64,000 nt of DNA, from NCBI GenBank assembly GCA_030562195.1, contig JAUJPP010000004.1, forward strand, positions 1,214,179 through 1,278,178, in the 5' to 3' direction. This DNA comes from Nipponacmea schrenckii (lineage: Eukaryota > Mollusca > Gastropoda > Lottiidae). A model generated the notes under the pieces. It was not told the origin of the DNA, ran no database searches, and saw only the letters and a list, made by a program, of their open reading frames with translations. The position numbers were made by a program, and so were the translations under genes. Shown piece by piece: positions 50,391 to 61,992 of this stretch (position 1 is its first letter; each line of letters opens with the position of its first letter).

Positions 50391-52652
50391 CTAGTCTGGG
50401 TATTTTAAACCGGCATGTACCTCATTTAAATATTGGAGAGGGGTTATATAGGCGTAAGCCTGTTGCCTAATCCATTTCATATTTAAAATGAATAAAATAT
50501 TGTTTATAAAAAAAAAATTTAAATATTTACAATCTTCATACACTAAATAATCATTCTCAAAATCATCATCAATAACAGACTCTTCATCAATAAACAAAAA
50601 TCTAATAAATAGATATACATAATCATCATCATAATCATCATTCTCCGTATTTAAATCATAGGAATTATAATCAACATCATAATCATCATCAATAACAGAC
50701 TCTAACTGATCAAGCAGTGAAAATCTCACAGAATCAATATCTTTAAACATCAGAAAATCAGTCAGGTCTGGAAAATCAAGGATTTCTGAAATTCGGTCAT
50801 GAATTGCTAGACCTGTATTTTGTCTAATAACTCTTCTACAAATATCTTTAAGGCTCAGATTGTTGGCGAAAAGATAGAATTTTTCTCTCGGTTTTTCTCT
50901 TAAAGTTTCTGGCAATGCTGCTTCATAATTTTCCTTGACTTCAAAATGTAGTATTTGTGTAATTTGTTCAAATGAGCCGCCACTTAAATATAAGATTTGC
51001 CTTAATTCATGTCTAGATTGTGAAGAAAATTCCTCCAGAGATATCTGACCAAAGGAGATTTCTCCATCATCTGAGGTTAAAAGTTGAAGGTTGACATTTT
51101 TAAAAACAAGAAATTTAATAAAATTGACTGTTTGATCAATTTGCCATAATGGTGAGAATTGGAGTACATTTTGAATAATAGTGTTACCATTAAGACATGG
51201 CTGATTAAAAGATTGTCTACAACCATGAGACAGAAGTAAATTAAAACATGTTAAATCATAAACATTACTCAGAATATATTTAACTAATTGAAGTTGATTA
51301 TCAACATGATTAGTTAAAACATCAACATTATGTTGGATTATAACATGAAATAATCCTACAGTCTGAGATTGTACTAGTTTATATAGAGATCGTAAACCTT
51401 TATTAGTAGAGAACTGTGAATGTCCATCTTGGTTTTTAATATTAACCAAACATTCACCTTTTTCAACCAACAATCTCACGATCTCTATATTACCATTATC
51501 TACAGCGAGATGTAAAGGTGAATCACCGTCACTGTCCTGTATATTAATATTGCAGTCAGGGTAGGATAATAAACACCTTACTATCTCTATATTATTAATA
51601 TGTACAGCGAGATGTAAAGGTGAATTACCATACCTGTCCTGTATATTAATATTACAGTCAGGTCGGGTTAGTAAACACCTTACTATCGCTATATCATTAT
51701 ACAGAACAGCGAGATGTAAAGGTGAATTATCTAACCTGCCCTGTATATTAATATTACAGTCAGGGTAGGATAATAAACACCTTACTATCTCTATATTATT
51801 ATTATGTACAGCGAGATTTAAAGGTGATCTATCTAACCTGTCCTGTACATTAATATTACAGTCAGGGTGGGATAATAAACACCTTACTATCTCTATATTA
51901 TTAAACCAAACAGCGAGATATAAAGGTGAATCACCGTCCCTGTCCTGTATATTAATATTACAGTCAGGGTGGGATAATAAACACCTTACTATCTCTATAT
52001 TATTAAACCAAACAGCGAGATATAAAGGTGAATCACCGTCCCTGTCCTGTATATTAATATTACAGTCAGGGTATGAAAATAAACACCTTACTATCTCTAT
52101 ATTATTAAACCAAACAGCGAGATATAAAGGTGAATCACCGTCCCTGTCCTGTATATTAATATTACAGTCAGGGTGGGATAATAAACACCTTACTATCTCT
52201 ATATTATTATAAACAGCGAGATGTAAAGGTGAATCACCTAGCCTGTCCTGTATATAAATATTACAGTCAGTGTAGGATAGTAAACACCTTACTATCTCTA
52301 TATTATTATTATGTACAGCGAGATATAAAGGTGATCTATCAAACCAGTTCTGTATATTAATATTACAGTCAGGTCAGGATAATACACACCTTACTATCTC
52401 TATATTATTATTATGTACAGCGAGATATAAAGGTGATCTATCAAACCAGTTCTGTATATTAATATTACAGTCAGGTCGGGTTAGTAAAAACCTTACTATC
52501 TCTATATTATTATTATAAACAGCGAGATGTAAAGGTGAATCACCATACCCGTCCTGTATATTAATATCACAGTCACCACTCTGTATCAAACTATTGACTG
52601 TCACTAGATCATTGTTCTCTACAGCCTCCAATAAAGATGTTCTAGATGACAT
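50391..52652 (-). pseudogene. Ankyrin-SOCS copy C (nonsense mutation, internal deletion)
   Basis: Minus-strand gene starting MSSRTSLLEAVENNDL. A TGA at 52376-52374 replaces the TAC of an LSYPDC block; by my reading the frame then stays open through the remaining ankyrin repeats to the normal end ...GLKYPD at 50391. About 12 N-terminal 99-bp repeats are present, several identical over their whole length. Relative to copy A, about 590 bp of the middle region are missing in frame (ILS joined to NVYDL). The SOCS box (SLKDICRRVIRQ, about 50870-50750) and acidic tail are intact, though the tail has an inserted hydrophobic stretch near 50510-50450. A product would need readthrough or a start downstream of the stop. 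Confidence 0.85.
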
Positions 52653-52695
52653 TTTTAAATCAGTCTGTAATATATAAAACAGTAACTATACAATG

Positions 52696-53495
52696 TTGTT
52701 ATTACAGTACTCATTTAGAAGACTTGTGGTGTAATTTTGTCATTACAGTACTCATATAGAAGACTTATGGTGTAATGATGTTATTACAGTACTCATATAG
52801 AAGACTTATAGTGTAATGTTGTTATTACAGTACTCATATAGAAGACTTATGGTGTAATGTTGTTATTACAGTACTCATATAGAAGTCTTATGGTGTAATG
52901 TTGTTATTACAGAATTCATATTGAAGACTTATGGTGTAATGTTGTTATTACAGTACTCATATAGAAGACTTATGGTGTAATGTTGTTATTACAATACTCA
53001 TACAGAAGACTTATGGTGTAATGTTGTTATTACAGTACTCATACAGAAGACTTATGATGTAATGTTGTTATTACAATACTCATATAGAAGACTTATGGTG
53101 TAATGTTGTTATCACAGTACTCATACAGAAGACTTGTGGTGTAATATTGTTATTACAGAATTCATATAGAAGACTTATGGTGTAATGTTGTTATTACAGT
53201 ACTCATATAGAAGACTTATGGTGTAATGTTGTTATTACAGTACTCATATAGAAGACTTATGGTGTAATGTTGTTATTACAGTACTCATACAGAAGACTTA
53301 TGGTGTAATGTTGTTATTACAGTACCCATATTGAAGACTTATGGTGTAATGTTGTTATTACAGAACTCATACAGAAGACTTGTGGTGTTATGTTGTTATT
53401 ACAGTACTCATATAGAAGACTTATGGTGTAATGTTGTTATTACAGTACTCATAGAGAAGTCTTATGGGGTAATGTTGTTATTACAGAACTCATAG
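52696..53495. repeat. 41-bp minisatellite, about 20 units up to the gap
   Basis: Units of 41 bp with the key parts GTTGTTATTACAGTACTC, ATATAGAAGACTTATGG and TGTAAT. It starts precisely where the leader of copy C should continue (after ACTATACAAT), so it replaces or interrupts that leader. The right end is in the gap. Confidence 0.95.
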
Positions 53496-53995
53496 NNNNN
53501 NNNNNNNNNNNNNNNNNNNNNNNNNNNNNNNNNNNNNNNNNNNNNNNNNNNNNNNNNNNNNNNNNNNNNNNNNNNNNNNNNNNNNNNNNNNNNNNNNNNN
53601 NNNNNNNNNNNNNNNNNNNNNNNNNNNNNNNNNNNNNNNNNNNNNNNNNNNNNNNNNNNNNNNNNNNNNNNNNNNNNNNNNNNNNNNNNNNNNNNNNNNN
53701 NNNNNNNNNNNNNNNNNNNNNNNNNNNNNNNNNNNNNNNNNNNNNNNNNNNNNNNNNNNNNNNNNNNNNNNNNNNNNNNNNNNNNNNNNNNNNNNNNNNN
53801 NNNNNNNNNNNNNNNNNNNNNNNNNNNNNNNNNNNNNNNNNNNNNNNNNNNNNNNNNNNNNNNNNNNNNNNNNNNNNNNNNNNNNNNNNNNNNNNNNNNN
53901 NNNNNNNNNNNNNNNNNNNNNNNNNNNNNNNNNNNNNNNNNNNNNNNNNNNNNNNNNNNNNNNNNNNNNNNNNNNNNNNNNNNNNNNNNNNNNNN
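53496..53995. other. Assembly gap, 500 N
   Basis: Exactly 500 N, bordered by the 41-bp minisatellite on the left and a LINE ORF1 on the right. Confidence 0.99.
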
Positions 53996-54335
53996 CATTC
54001 TTCAGAAGACCATTTTCAGATTGTATAGCACAGATATCTTTTTTGATAGATTTTAGATTTCCATTCAGTTCAGCTATGCTTGCGTTAAGAGCTGGTATTC
54101 CCTGCACACTAGATTTGATGTCCGCCATTTCTCTACTGATCGACATCATTGCTTCCGTCAGATTTTCATTTGTCTTCCCTGGATCATTACTATTGTTGGT
54201 ATTTCTTGTTTTCGGGGGTCCGGGGTTTGTTTCTACGTCACCACATGTTGGCAAATCATCTTTTGATTTAGAATTACCAAAATAATTTAGAATACTTTCT
54301 CTCCGCTTTGAGCACGCTGTCTCTACCTCCGCCAT
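53996..54335 (-). CDS. LINE ORF1 N-terminus with 2A motif (partial)
   Basis: The ATG at 54335-54333 opens 113 codons before the gap. Residues 31-40 read CGDVETNPGP, the canonical 2A ribosome-skipping motif; translation would release after Gly39 and resume at Pro40. Such N-terminal 2A sequences are known from non-LTR retrotransposons of several invertebrates. After a Ser/Asn-rich linker, residues about 59-113 form a likely coiled coil (MADIKSSVQGIPALNASIAE and following). Function inferred: the RNA-binding or multimerising first protein of a LINE. The 5' end abuts the ankyrin tail at 54350; the rest is in the gap. Confidence 0.7.
54216..54239 (-). other. 2A-like recoding motif
   Basis: Encodes D-V-E-T-N-P-G-P, the full D-(V/I)-E-x-N-P-G-P consensus, preceded by Cys-Gly as in many active 2A sequences. 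Confidence 0.8.
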
Positions 54336-54349
54336 CTTGGAAGTCCTCT

Positions 54350-54545
54350 TTATAATCTGTATATGACTTATTGATATTATATATCACTGTTATAATAACA
54401 GTATTTATTATTGTATATATTATGATAATTATGTTGTTTATTAATTAAAATGTATTGTATATGGTAAACTTTTTATTTTCATTTGGGGCCCTGGAGGGAA
54501 GAAGGTATATATCCCGGGCCCTCCGTCTCTCTATTTTATAAGAGT
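54350..54545 (+). repeat. Ankyrin-SOCS tail end, joined to GIY-YIG module
   Basis: From TATAATCTGTATATGAC through the palindrome ACTGTTATAATAACAGT (about 54386-54402) and on past GGCCCTGGAGGGA. It is the third place where this tail end leads directly, in the same orientation, into a GIY-YIG module. No ankyrin gene lies upstream; it is replaced by the antisense LINE. Confidence 0.85.
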
Positions 54546-55320
54546 TGCTTACGAATGGTGTTTTGGATCGGTCAAATTGCAAGAGCTGAATATTGTTTCG
54601 AAATGGGTTAAAGACATCTCTGGACGAAACATAAAAACTTCCACGTTAGCTCAGATAGCAGCTAAAATAGACTTTATGCCGAAGAACCTCAAGGCTTAAG
54701 GAGTGCCCCGTGTATGTCAACCAGATGCAAAACATGTCCCTTTATATCAGAAACGCATTATTTTAAGTAACTCTACGAATAAAGGATACCCAATCCAAGA
54801 GCATCTAACATGTGAAAACCCGAATGTAATATACTTAATTTCATGTAAAAAATGTCACAAGCAATATATCGGGGAAACAAAGAACAAATTACGCACTCGT
54901 TTTAATGCTCACAGATCAGATATTAAATTAAAAAAAGACTAGCCTGTTTCTAACCATTTCAATCTTGACGACCATTCACTTGACGATCTCACCCTAACCC
55001 CAATTGAGCGCATAGAAATCGACTTGCCCGAAGATGAAACTACCAAATTCCGTCAATCTAGAGAAGCCCATTGGATTGAGACATTGAATACAGCAAGACC
55101 CATAGGACTTAATATTCACCACAGTGTAGGCATAGCACCCTTTGTAGTTCCATTTAATACAACCAGTAATAAAGCAAGTAAGATAGTTCAAACCCATTAT
55201 AAGAGTCTTCAAGAGAAATTTCCTCATGTCTATAAACAGAAAATGATAGTGGCATATTCAAAAAATCAGAACTTAAATGACAACCTTGTTCATAGCAAAC
55301 TAAAAATAATCTGCACTTAA
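54546..55320 (+). pseudogene. GIY-YIG endonuclease module (Neptune-like), plus
   Basis: Reads ELNIVSKWVKDISG-like residues, then in another frame CENPNVIYLISCKKCHKQYI, GETKNKLRTRFNAHRSDIK, and after a stop at 54940-54942 ERIEIDLPEDE and FRQSREAHWIETLNTARPIG, ending KIICT with TAA at 55318-55320. This last part is longer than in the minus copy and shows the natural C-terminus. The GIY-YIG Tyr, Arg (TRF) and Glu (SREAHW) positions are present. Two or more frame breaks make it inactive. No RT domain precedes it. Confidence 0.7.
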
Positions 55321-55333
55321 CAGGTACTATACT

Positions 55334-55352
55334 ACTCGCCCATCGGGCGAGT
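55334..55352 (+). other. Strong hairpin with T-rich run after the GIY-YIG stop
   Basis: ACTCGCCC-ATC-GGGCGAGT, an 8-bp stem and 3-base loop fourteen bases after the stop codon, followed by TATTTTATTTTTTC. It looks like a bacterial intrinsic terminator, but in this eukaryotic context it is more likely a 3'-end structure of the retroelement RNA. Confidence 0.6.
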
Positions 55353-55515
55353 TATTTTATTTTTTCTAATTTCAGATCAGAAGAGAAGAAAATCATCCAA
55401 CAGATCCAGATCCCAATTTCTCAATAAGATATTTGTTCCACCCTAGGCCTGTACATTTGGGAGATTCAATCCCTCCCTTCCCCGAAAACTAATTACAGTT
55501 TCTGTCTCATTCTAG

Positions 55516-56558
55516 GTGAACGTAAAAAATTGAAAGAAGGTGTTGTACCAACAATTTTCAACTTTAATCCACCAACTAATAGTATTCCTTCAACAAGAGA
55601 ACAACGCCTGAATGATCGAGAATTGTTGAAGACTACAAAAGAGTTTGGTTCTCCTAGTCCTGTTGACATTGCTAATCATGAATTAGGATCTGAGATTGAG
55701 GTATTGGAGGTAGATTCACACGACTCTGGCACAGAAGAGATAGATAATTTCATTGATGTTGAAACCCAGTGTGATATGATTACATCCAGTTGTGCCACTT
55801 TTTCTGTTGAAAGTTTTGAACATAATCCGGAGGGACTGCAGTACTATACTGGATTTGATGATTATGAACATTTCCTGCTTTTCTTCAATATATTAGGTCC
55901 TGCAGCTTATGATTTAAATTACAAATGTTCACTTTTATCCCCAATTAATCAACTTTTTCTAACATTAATTAAATTAAGACAAGATAAGGAGAATGTTGAG
56001 CTTTCAATTCTTTTTAAAATAAGTAAAACAACAGTGTGCAGACTTATTCAAACCTGGGTAAACTTTATGTACTTTCAACTGCAAGAGATTAATATATGGC
56101 CTTCTAAAAAAGTTGTTAAAGATACAATGCCTGCTTCATTCAAGGATGGTTGCACTCCTCGTGGTTTTGTGTCATATGTCAGTGATTCGTATGCAGGATC
56201 TACAAGCGATCGACAAATTATAGAACGTTCAGATTTATGTGTTCCTGGTAAATTTGTTTCTAAGGACAGTATCATGTCTGACAGAGGTATTATGGTCCAA
56301 GACTTATTTGCAAATAATAATGTTTTTGTTAACACACCAACTATGTTGAAAGGGAAGAGTCAACTTGAGCCAGAAGCTGTTGTTCATGATAGGAGAGTGG
56401 CTTCCTCTAGGGTACATGTAGAACGTGTGATTGGACTAGCTAAATCTTATAAAATATTAAATCATGAATTATCTACCTCTAAAGTATTAATTGGATCTCG
56501 CATAGTGTTCATATGTTTCATGTTGGCAAATTTCCGTCGTTCAATTGTCAGCAAGTAG
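55516..56558 (+). pseudogene. THAP-type DDE transposase, last exon, internally deleted
   Basis: An acceptor CTCATTCTAG ends at 55515. The exon opens ERKKLKEGVVPTIFNF, which resembles the C-terminal AVPTIF end of a THAP zinc finger; the finger itself is missing upstream. Then a helix-turn-helix (TNP_4) region: LQYYTGFDDYEHFLLFFNIL, LSPINQLFLTLIKLRQ, ISKTTVCRLIQTWVNFMY. The DDE_4 nuclease follows with MPASFKDGC directly joined to TPRGFVSYVSDSYAGSTSD. In the family about 50 residues with the first catalytic Asp lie between these blocks, so they are deleted in frame. Later SDRGIMVQDLF and RVHVERVIGLAK are preserved. It ends naturally at IVSK. PIF/Harbinger-ISL2EU-like; inactive as it stands. Confidence 0.75.
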
Positions 56559-58275
56559 AATTCTAAGAAAGGATCCAACCAATACCCTAGAAACCAAACA
56601 CACAGCTCACCTAAAGTCGTTGAAAGAACAAGACCAATTATCAGAACAGCTTTTTTACCAACTTAAACCGTCACATCCGCGCCATCCGTATGCCAGAGCT
56701 AATATCAAAATTCACAAAAACCCGCCTAAAGCCAGGATTCTAGTGTGTTCAAGAGATTCAGTTTTTTACAACACCGCTACACATCTCTCTAAACTCTTAT
56801 CAATATTCGGAAAAACAGCTGACTCATTCATAAGTGACTCTAGTGACTTCTGTTCAAAAATCAAAAAAAATCAAACCATTAGGGACAATGATATCGTATG
56901 ATGTGGTTGACTTATTTACAAATGTCCCAAGGAAAGAAGCCCTGGATGTGTTATTCGATAATATAAAACAAAGTGCGACTCCTCTTGATACTAAACTTAG
57001 TCCTGCAAACATCATATTATTAGCTGAAAACTGTCTCAAATCTACATATTTCACCTGGGGAGATGATATATATGAACAAATCAGGGGATTACCTATGGGC
57101 AGCCCACTTTCTCCACTTTTAGCTGAACAGTACATGACCTATTTTGAACGAAAGGCCTTACAAATCTCACCCATAAAACCTATATGCTGGTACAGGAAAG
57201 TAGATGACACTTTTGTCATGCTTAAAGAAGAAGACGACCCTAAAACATTACTTGACCATCTCAACAACCAAAGCCAATCAATCAAATTCACCATGGAACC
57301 AGCCAAGACAACTCCATTCCGTTCCTAGACATCCTCATCGAAAATACCAATAACCAAATCAGCACCTCAGTTTACAGAAAACCAACACACACAGATCAGT
57401 ACCTACATTTCAAATCAAACCACCCCTTACAGACGAAAAAAGGCATCATAACCACCCTTACCAAACGAGCAGTAAACATTTGCAGTGAAGATAAACTGGA
57501 GAAAGAAATTGACCATCTCAATACGTCTTCACCAAACTCAACCAGTATCCAGAGCACCTAGTTAACCAGACAATAGCCAAAGCACGAAAATCATCAACCA
57601 ATAATGGAAAAACCAAGCCAGAGAAGCCACCAATTATAGTATGCATACCATTTAATGGGAACTCGTCATACAAGATAAAACGCTACTAAAACAAGCTGGG
57701 ATTGAAACCGTTTTTTCTGGGCAAAAAACAATCAAAGAAGTGATGCAGGCCAATGGGAAACATAATCCCACTAAAAAAGCAGACCCCAAAGGATGTGTAT
57801 ACCAAGTTTTCTGTTCCTGTGGGGAATCTTATATCGGTGAGACCAAACGACCACTACAAAAACGCATAAAAGAACATCAATCAAAGGCAGCCAACAACCC
57901 ATCAGCAATCCAAGAACACATCAAAGATACAGGCCACAGAATAAACTGGAATGAAACCTTAACACTTGCAGTTAACAAAAACAACAAAAAGAAAAGGAAA
58001 ATTACTGAAGCCATCCAAATAAGAAGAAATAACCCATCAATCAACAGAGATCCAGGAGTCTTTATCCCTAGAGGCATATGACCACCTTATTAATAATCAG
58101 CACTAATCAGTATTAATCCCATGTTTTGTCTTGTTGTGTTTGTTGTCTTAAATGTACATGTATATATACCTTGTTAACCATTTACATTTATTCATGGCTT
58201 GATAAAGACCAGAGAACGCTGGTTGAAACGTCGCTTAAATAAAGTTAGTAATTGTATCCATAAGAATTTGTTTTG
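56559..58275 (+). pseudogene. Penelope-like element 2 (different family), broken
   Basis: Begins three bases after the transposase stop codon at ILRKDPTNTLE. RT blocks: ANIKIHKNPPKARILV, SYDVVDLFTNVP (after a frameshift near 56875), GLPMGSPLSPLLAEQYMTYF and catalytic WYRKVDDTFV (about 57187). A frameshift near 57315 moves on to FLDILIENTNN and VYRKPTHTDQYLH. The C-terminal GIY-YIG domain (57740-58081) is open: GCVYQVFCSCGESYIGET, then INRDPGVFIPRGI. The protein is clearly diverged from elements 1a and 1b. 5' truncated. Confidence 0.85.
58194..58234 (+). ncRNA. Hammerhead-like motif in PLE tail (degenerate)
   Basis: CTTGATAAAG, a 5-bp stem ACCAG/CTGGT (58208-58223) and TGAAACG. The order recalls the CUGANGA-stem II-GAAA core of hammerhead ribozymes known in Penelope-like elements, but the first box is degenerate. 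Elements 1a and 1b have TTGATAA, a bulged stem and GTGAAACG at the same place (about 41564-41596). Confidence 0.3.
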
Positions 58276-59616
58276 TTGAATACTAGTCCTCTTTTCTGCT
58301 ACTAAAATCTACCATTTAATACTCAGCTTTACGGAAACTGTCGAGGATTGCCGAACGTGTTAATCAGATTAACGTTATACAAATTGATTACAAATCATTC
58401 ACCTACCTCTATTTTCTGTCACTAAACAAATGGCGCTCTCTTATCGATTGAGATTGTCTTTTTGAATTTGTGTTAAAAAATTTCTGATGTTTTGTTAGTC
58501 CTGTAACCTTGTTATAAAGTTTTAAAATTTGTTTTCAGTTCCTTTCCAAGTATCTGACTTACAACAAGTTGCCTTTTAAATTGTTTTCAATAGTTCAACT
58601 TATTCTTATACAGTTGCCATAGGAACTTGTTGTTTAAAATTAGGTAAGACTTTTTCGTCATGGTCTCAATAGACTTCAGAAAAATAGAAAAGGGGCTAAT
58701 GTCTCATCAAATAGCATGGCCATTGCTTTCATTTGTTCAATCTAGTAAACCTTTAAAGTATTGTTCAGGCATTCTTTGATGTTTTAAAATTTCTACCTAG
58801 AATGGTTACTTCCCCTTTATCTACACTGTATTTTTATTAAGATTAAATTGATATTATCATGTATTTTGATATTTTGTAGTTGATTGCTGTCATTACGGTA
58901 ACTCCGACCGTCAACTCCATCACAGTTCACCCTCAAGTCAAGTAAGTATTTCTCCACTATCTAACTTTAATTATATTTTTAAAATTTCATCAACATTCTA
59001 AGTAAGGTTTCCCTGCCTCTATAGTTTTATGGATTATTTTTATAAAGAAGTGGTTACTCAAACACTTGATTGTTAGTGTGTAGATCTTGGTCTATATTCA
59101 AACATTGGTCTAGATAGTGTCACATGTCATTTCTACACTGATACAGGGGTGTACAAAATAAAAATATGTCTGAAATTCATACCAAGAAACAAGAGAAGAC
59201 CTAAATAGTTGTTGTTATTGTTCAGATACCTATCTAGATATACCTCAATATGATGTCAAGTTGACAAAATAGAGCGACTAAAACACAGATATTTGTGTTT
59301 AATTATTGAAATTTTCTTGTACATATCTATTGTGTATGTGGGAATCTTTAATGGATCCAGAACTTTATCAGCAGCAGGGAAAGAGTATTAATCAAACAGA
59401 AGTTGGTTCCACACAATTTTATTTACATGGCACGAGAACTATCCCATAATACTCAGCAGTGGAGTATAATCTATTTTTAGTAACGTTCAATGACGTCATT
59501 ACAGTAAACCCTCTTATATTTAAACCATGTATATAATATAGACTCAATAATGTGACAATTATTATAGACTGTAGATTGTATAGTTACTGTTTTATATATT
59601 ACAGACTGATTTAAAA
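58276..59616 (+). repeat. Leader of ankyrin-SOCS copy D
   Basis: Direct counterpart of 7400-8737. It contains the 62-nt leader exon at 58880-58941 (TATTTTGTAG before, GTAAGTAT after) and TGACGTCA at 59491-59498. The left edge touches the end of Penelope-like element 2. Confidence 0.85.
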
Positions 59617-61992
59617 ATGTCATCTAGAACATCTTTATTGGAGGCTGTAAGAAACAATGATCTAGTGACAGTCAATAGTTTGATACAGAGTGGTGACTGT
59701 AATATTAATATACAGGGCGGGTTAGGTAGATCACCTTTACATCTCGCTGTTCGGTATAATAATATAGAGATAGTAAGGTGTTTATTATCATACCCTGACT
59801 GTAATATTAATATACAGGACAGGTTAGATAATTCACCTTTACATCTCGCTGTAGATAATAATAATATAGAGATAGTAAGGTGTTTATTATCATACCCTGA
59901 CTGTAATATTAATATACAGGACAGGTTAGGATAATTCACCTTTACATCTCGCTGTTTATAATAATAATATAGAGATAGTAAGGTGTTTATTATCCTACCC
60001 TGACTGTAATATTAATATACAGGACAGGTTAGATAAATTCACCTTTACATCACGCTGTTCTATATAATAATATAGAGATAGTAAGGTGTTTATTATCATA
60101 CCCTGACTGTAATATTAATATACAGGACAGGTTTGATGGATCACCTTTACATCTCGCTGTTTATAATAATAATATAGAGATCGTGAGATTGTTGGTTGAA
60201 AGAGGTGAATGTTTGGTTAATATTAAAAACCAACATGGACACTCACCGTTCTCTACTAATAATAAAGGTTTACGATCTCTATATAAACTAGCACAATCTC
60301 AGAATGTAGGATTATTTCATGTTTTAATCCAACATAATGTTGATGTTTTAACTATCATTGTTGATAATCAACTTCAATTAGTTAAATATATTCTGAGTAA
60401 AAATGATTTTCAATCTTTATTGTTTTTAATTCAGAATGGTCTCTATATCAATTCACTGACATCATCGGGTGAAAATATAATCCATATTTTAGCTCAATAT
60501 TATATGGATTATTTATATAACTTTAGGTTTTTATTTTATTATGAATTAGATTTTGATCTTGTAAATAATGATGGTAATTCACCATTAATGGTGGCCTCAC
60601 TTTTAAATAATTTGCCTTTTATTCAATTTTTAACTGATTTACCCTGTGATGTCAATAGACAAAATCATCAGGGCCATACAGCACTCCATCTTAGTATTAT
60701 TGGATTATTGTTTTTAATTCAGAATTGGTCTCTATATCAATTCACTGACATCATCGGGTGAAAATATAATCCATATTTTAGCTCAATATTATAGGGATTA
60801 TTTATATAACTTTAGGTTTTTATTTTATTATGAATTAGATTTTGATCTTGTAATAATGATGGTAATTCACCATTAATGGTGGCCTCACTTTTAAATAATT
60901 TGCCCTTTTATTCAATTTTTAACTGATTTACCCTGTGATGTCAATAGACAAAATCATCAGGGCCATACAGCACTCCATCTTAGTATTATTGGATTTACTT
61001 TGATTAAAGAAAAATTAAATAAGATGAAAGTCAATTCAATAGTGACAGAGTTATGTGCCCGTGAATTCTATCCCAGATATCTTTGCATGTATGATTATTT
61101 TACTCAGTCTTGGTGCAGACGTCAATATACAAGATAATAACGGGAAAACAGTATTAATGTTGGCCTGTATAAAAAAGATGATAGTAAATTGTTAGAAACA
61201 CTAATAATAATACATGGAGGCTGATGTGAATATTGTGGACAACCATGGTCGATCTGCTTTACAATACATAAATCTAACAAGCAATGTTTATGATTATACG
61301 TGTTTTAATTTACTTCTGTCTCATGGTTGTAGACAATCTTTTAATCAGCCATGTCTTAATGGTAACACCATTATTCAAAAATGTACTCCAATTTCTCACC
61401 ATTATGCCAAATTGATCAAACAGTCAATTTTATAAAATTTCTTGTTTTTAAAAATGTCAACCTTCAACTTTTAACCTCAGATGATGGAGAAATCTCCTTT
61501 GGTCAGATATCTCTGGAGGAATTCTCTTCACAATCTAGACATGAATTAAGGCAAATCTTATATTTAAGTGGTGGCTCATTTGAACAAATTACACAAATAT
61601 TACATGTTAAAGTTGAGGAAACTTATGAAGCATTATTGCCAGAAACTTTAAGAGAAAAACCGAGAGAAAAATTCTATCTTTTCGCCAACAATCTGAGCCT
61701 TAAAGATATTTGTAGAAGAGTTATTAGACAAAATACAGGTCTAGCAATTCATGACCGAATTTCAGAACTTTTTGATTTTCCAATCTTAACTGATTTTCTG
61801 ATGTTTAAAGATATTGATTCTGAACGATTTTCACTGCCTGATCAGTTAGAGTCTGTTATTGATGATGATTATGATGTTGATTATAATTGCTATGATTTAA
61901 ATACGGAGAATGATGATTATGAGAATGATTATTTAGTGTATAAAGATTGTAAATATTTAAATGAGGTACATGCCGGTTTAAAATATCCTTAA
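59617..61992 (+). pseudogene. Ankyrin-SOCS copy D, multiple frameshifts
   Basis: Starts MSSRTSLLEAVRNNDL. An extra G at about 59929 ends the first frame, and another single-base insertion lies near 60033. The middle is readable at 60183-60761, then about 288 bp are duplicated in tandem (60420-60707 and 60708-60985) with more indels near 60731, 60853, 60903, 61082, 61175 and 61215. The last frame (61381-61992) has a SOCS box SLKDICRRVIRQ and an acidic tail with only one of the two D/Y blocks of copy A. Either a decayed gene or a badly assembled one; many indels are in short homopolymers. Confidence 0.85.

Noticed and set aside
55334..55368. Bacterial rho-independent terminator
   Set aside because: The shape fits, but every neighbour is a eukaryotic retroelement or gene; kept only as an RNA hairpin.
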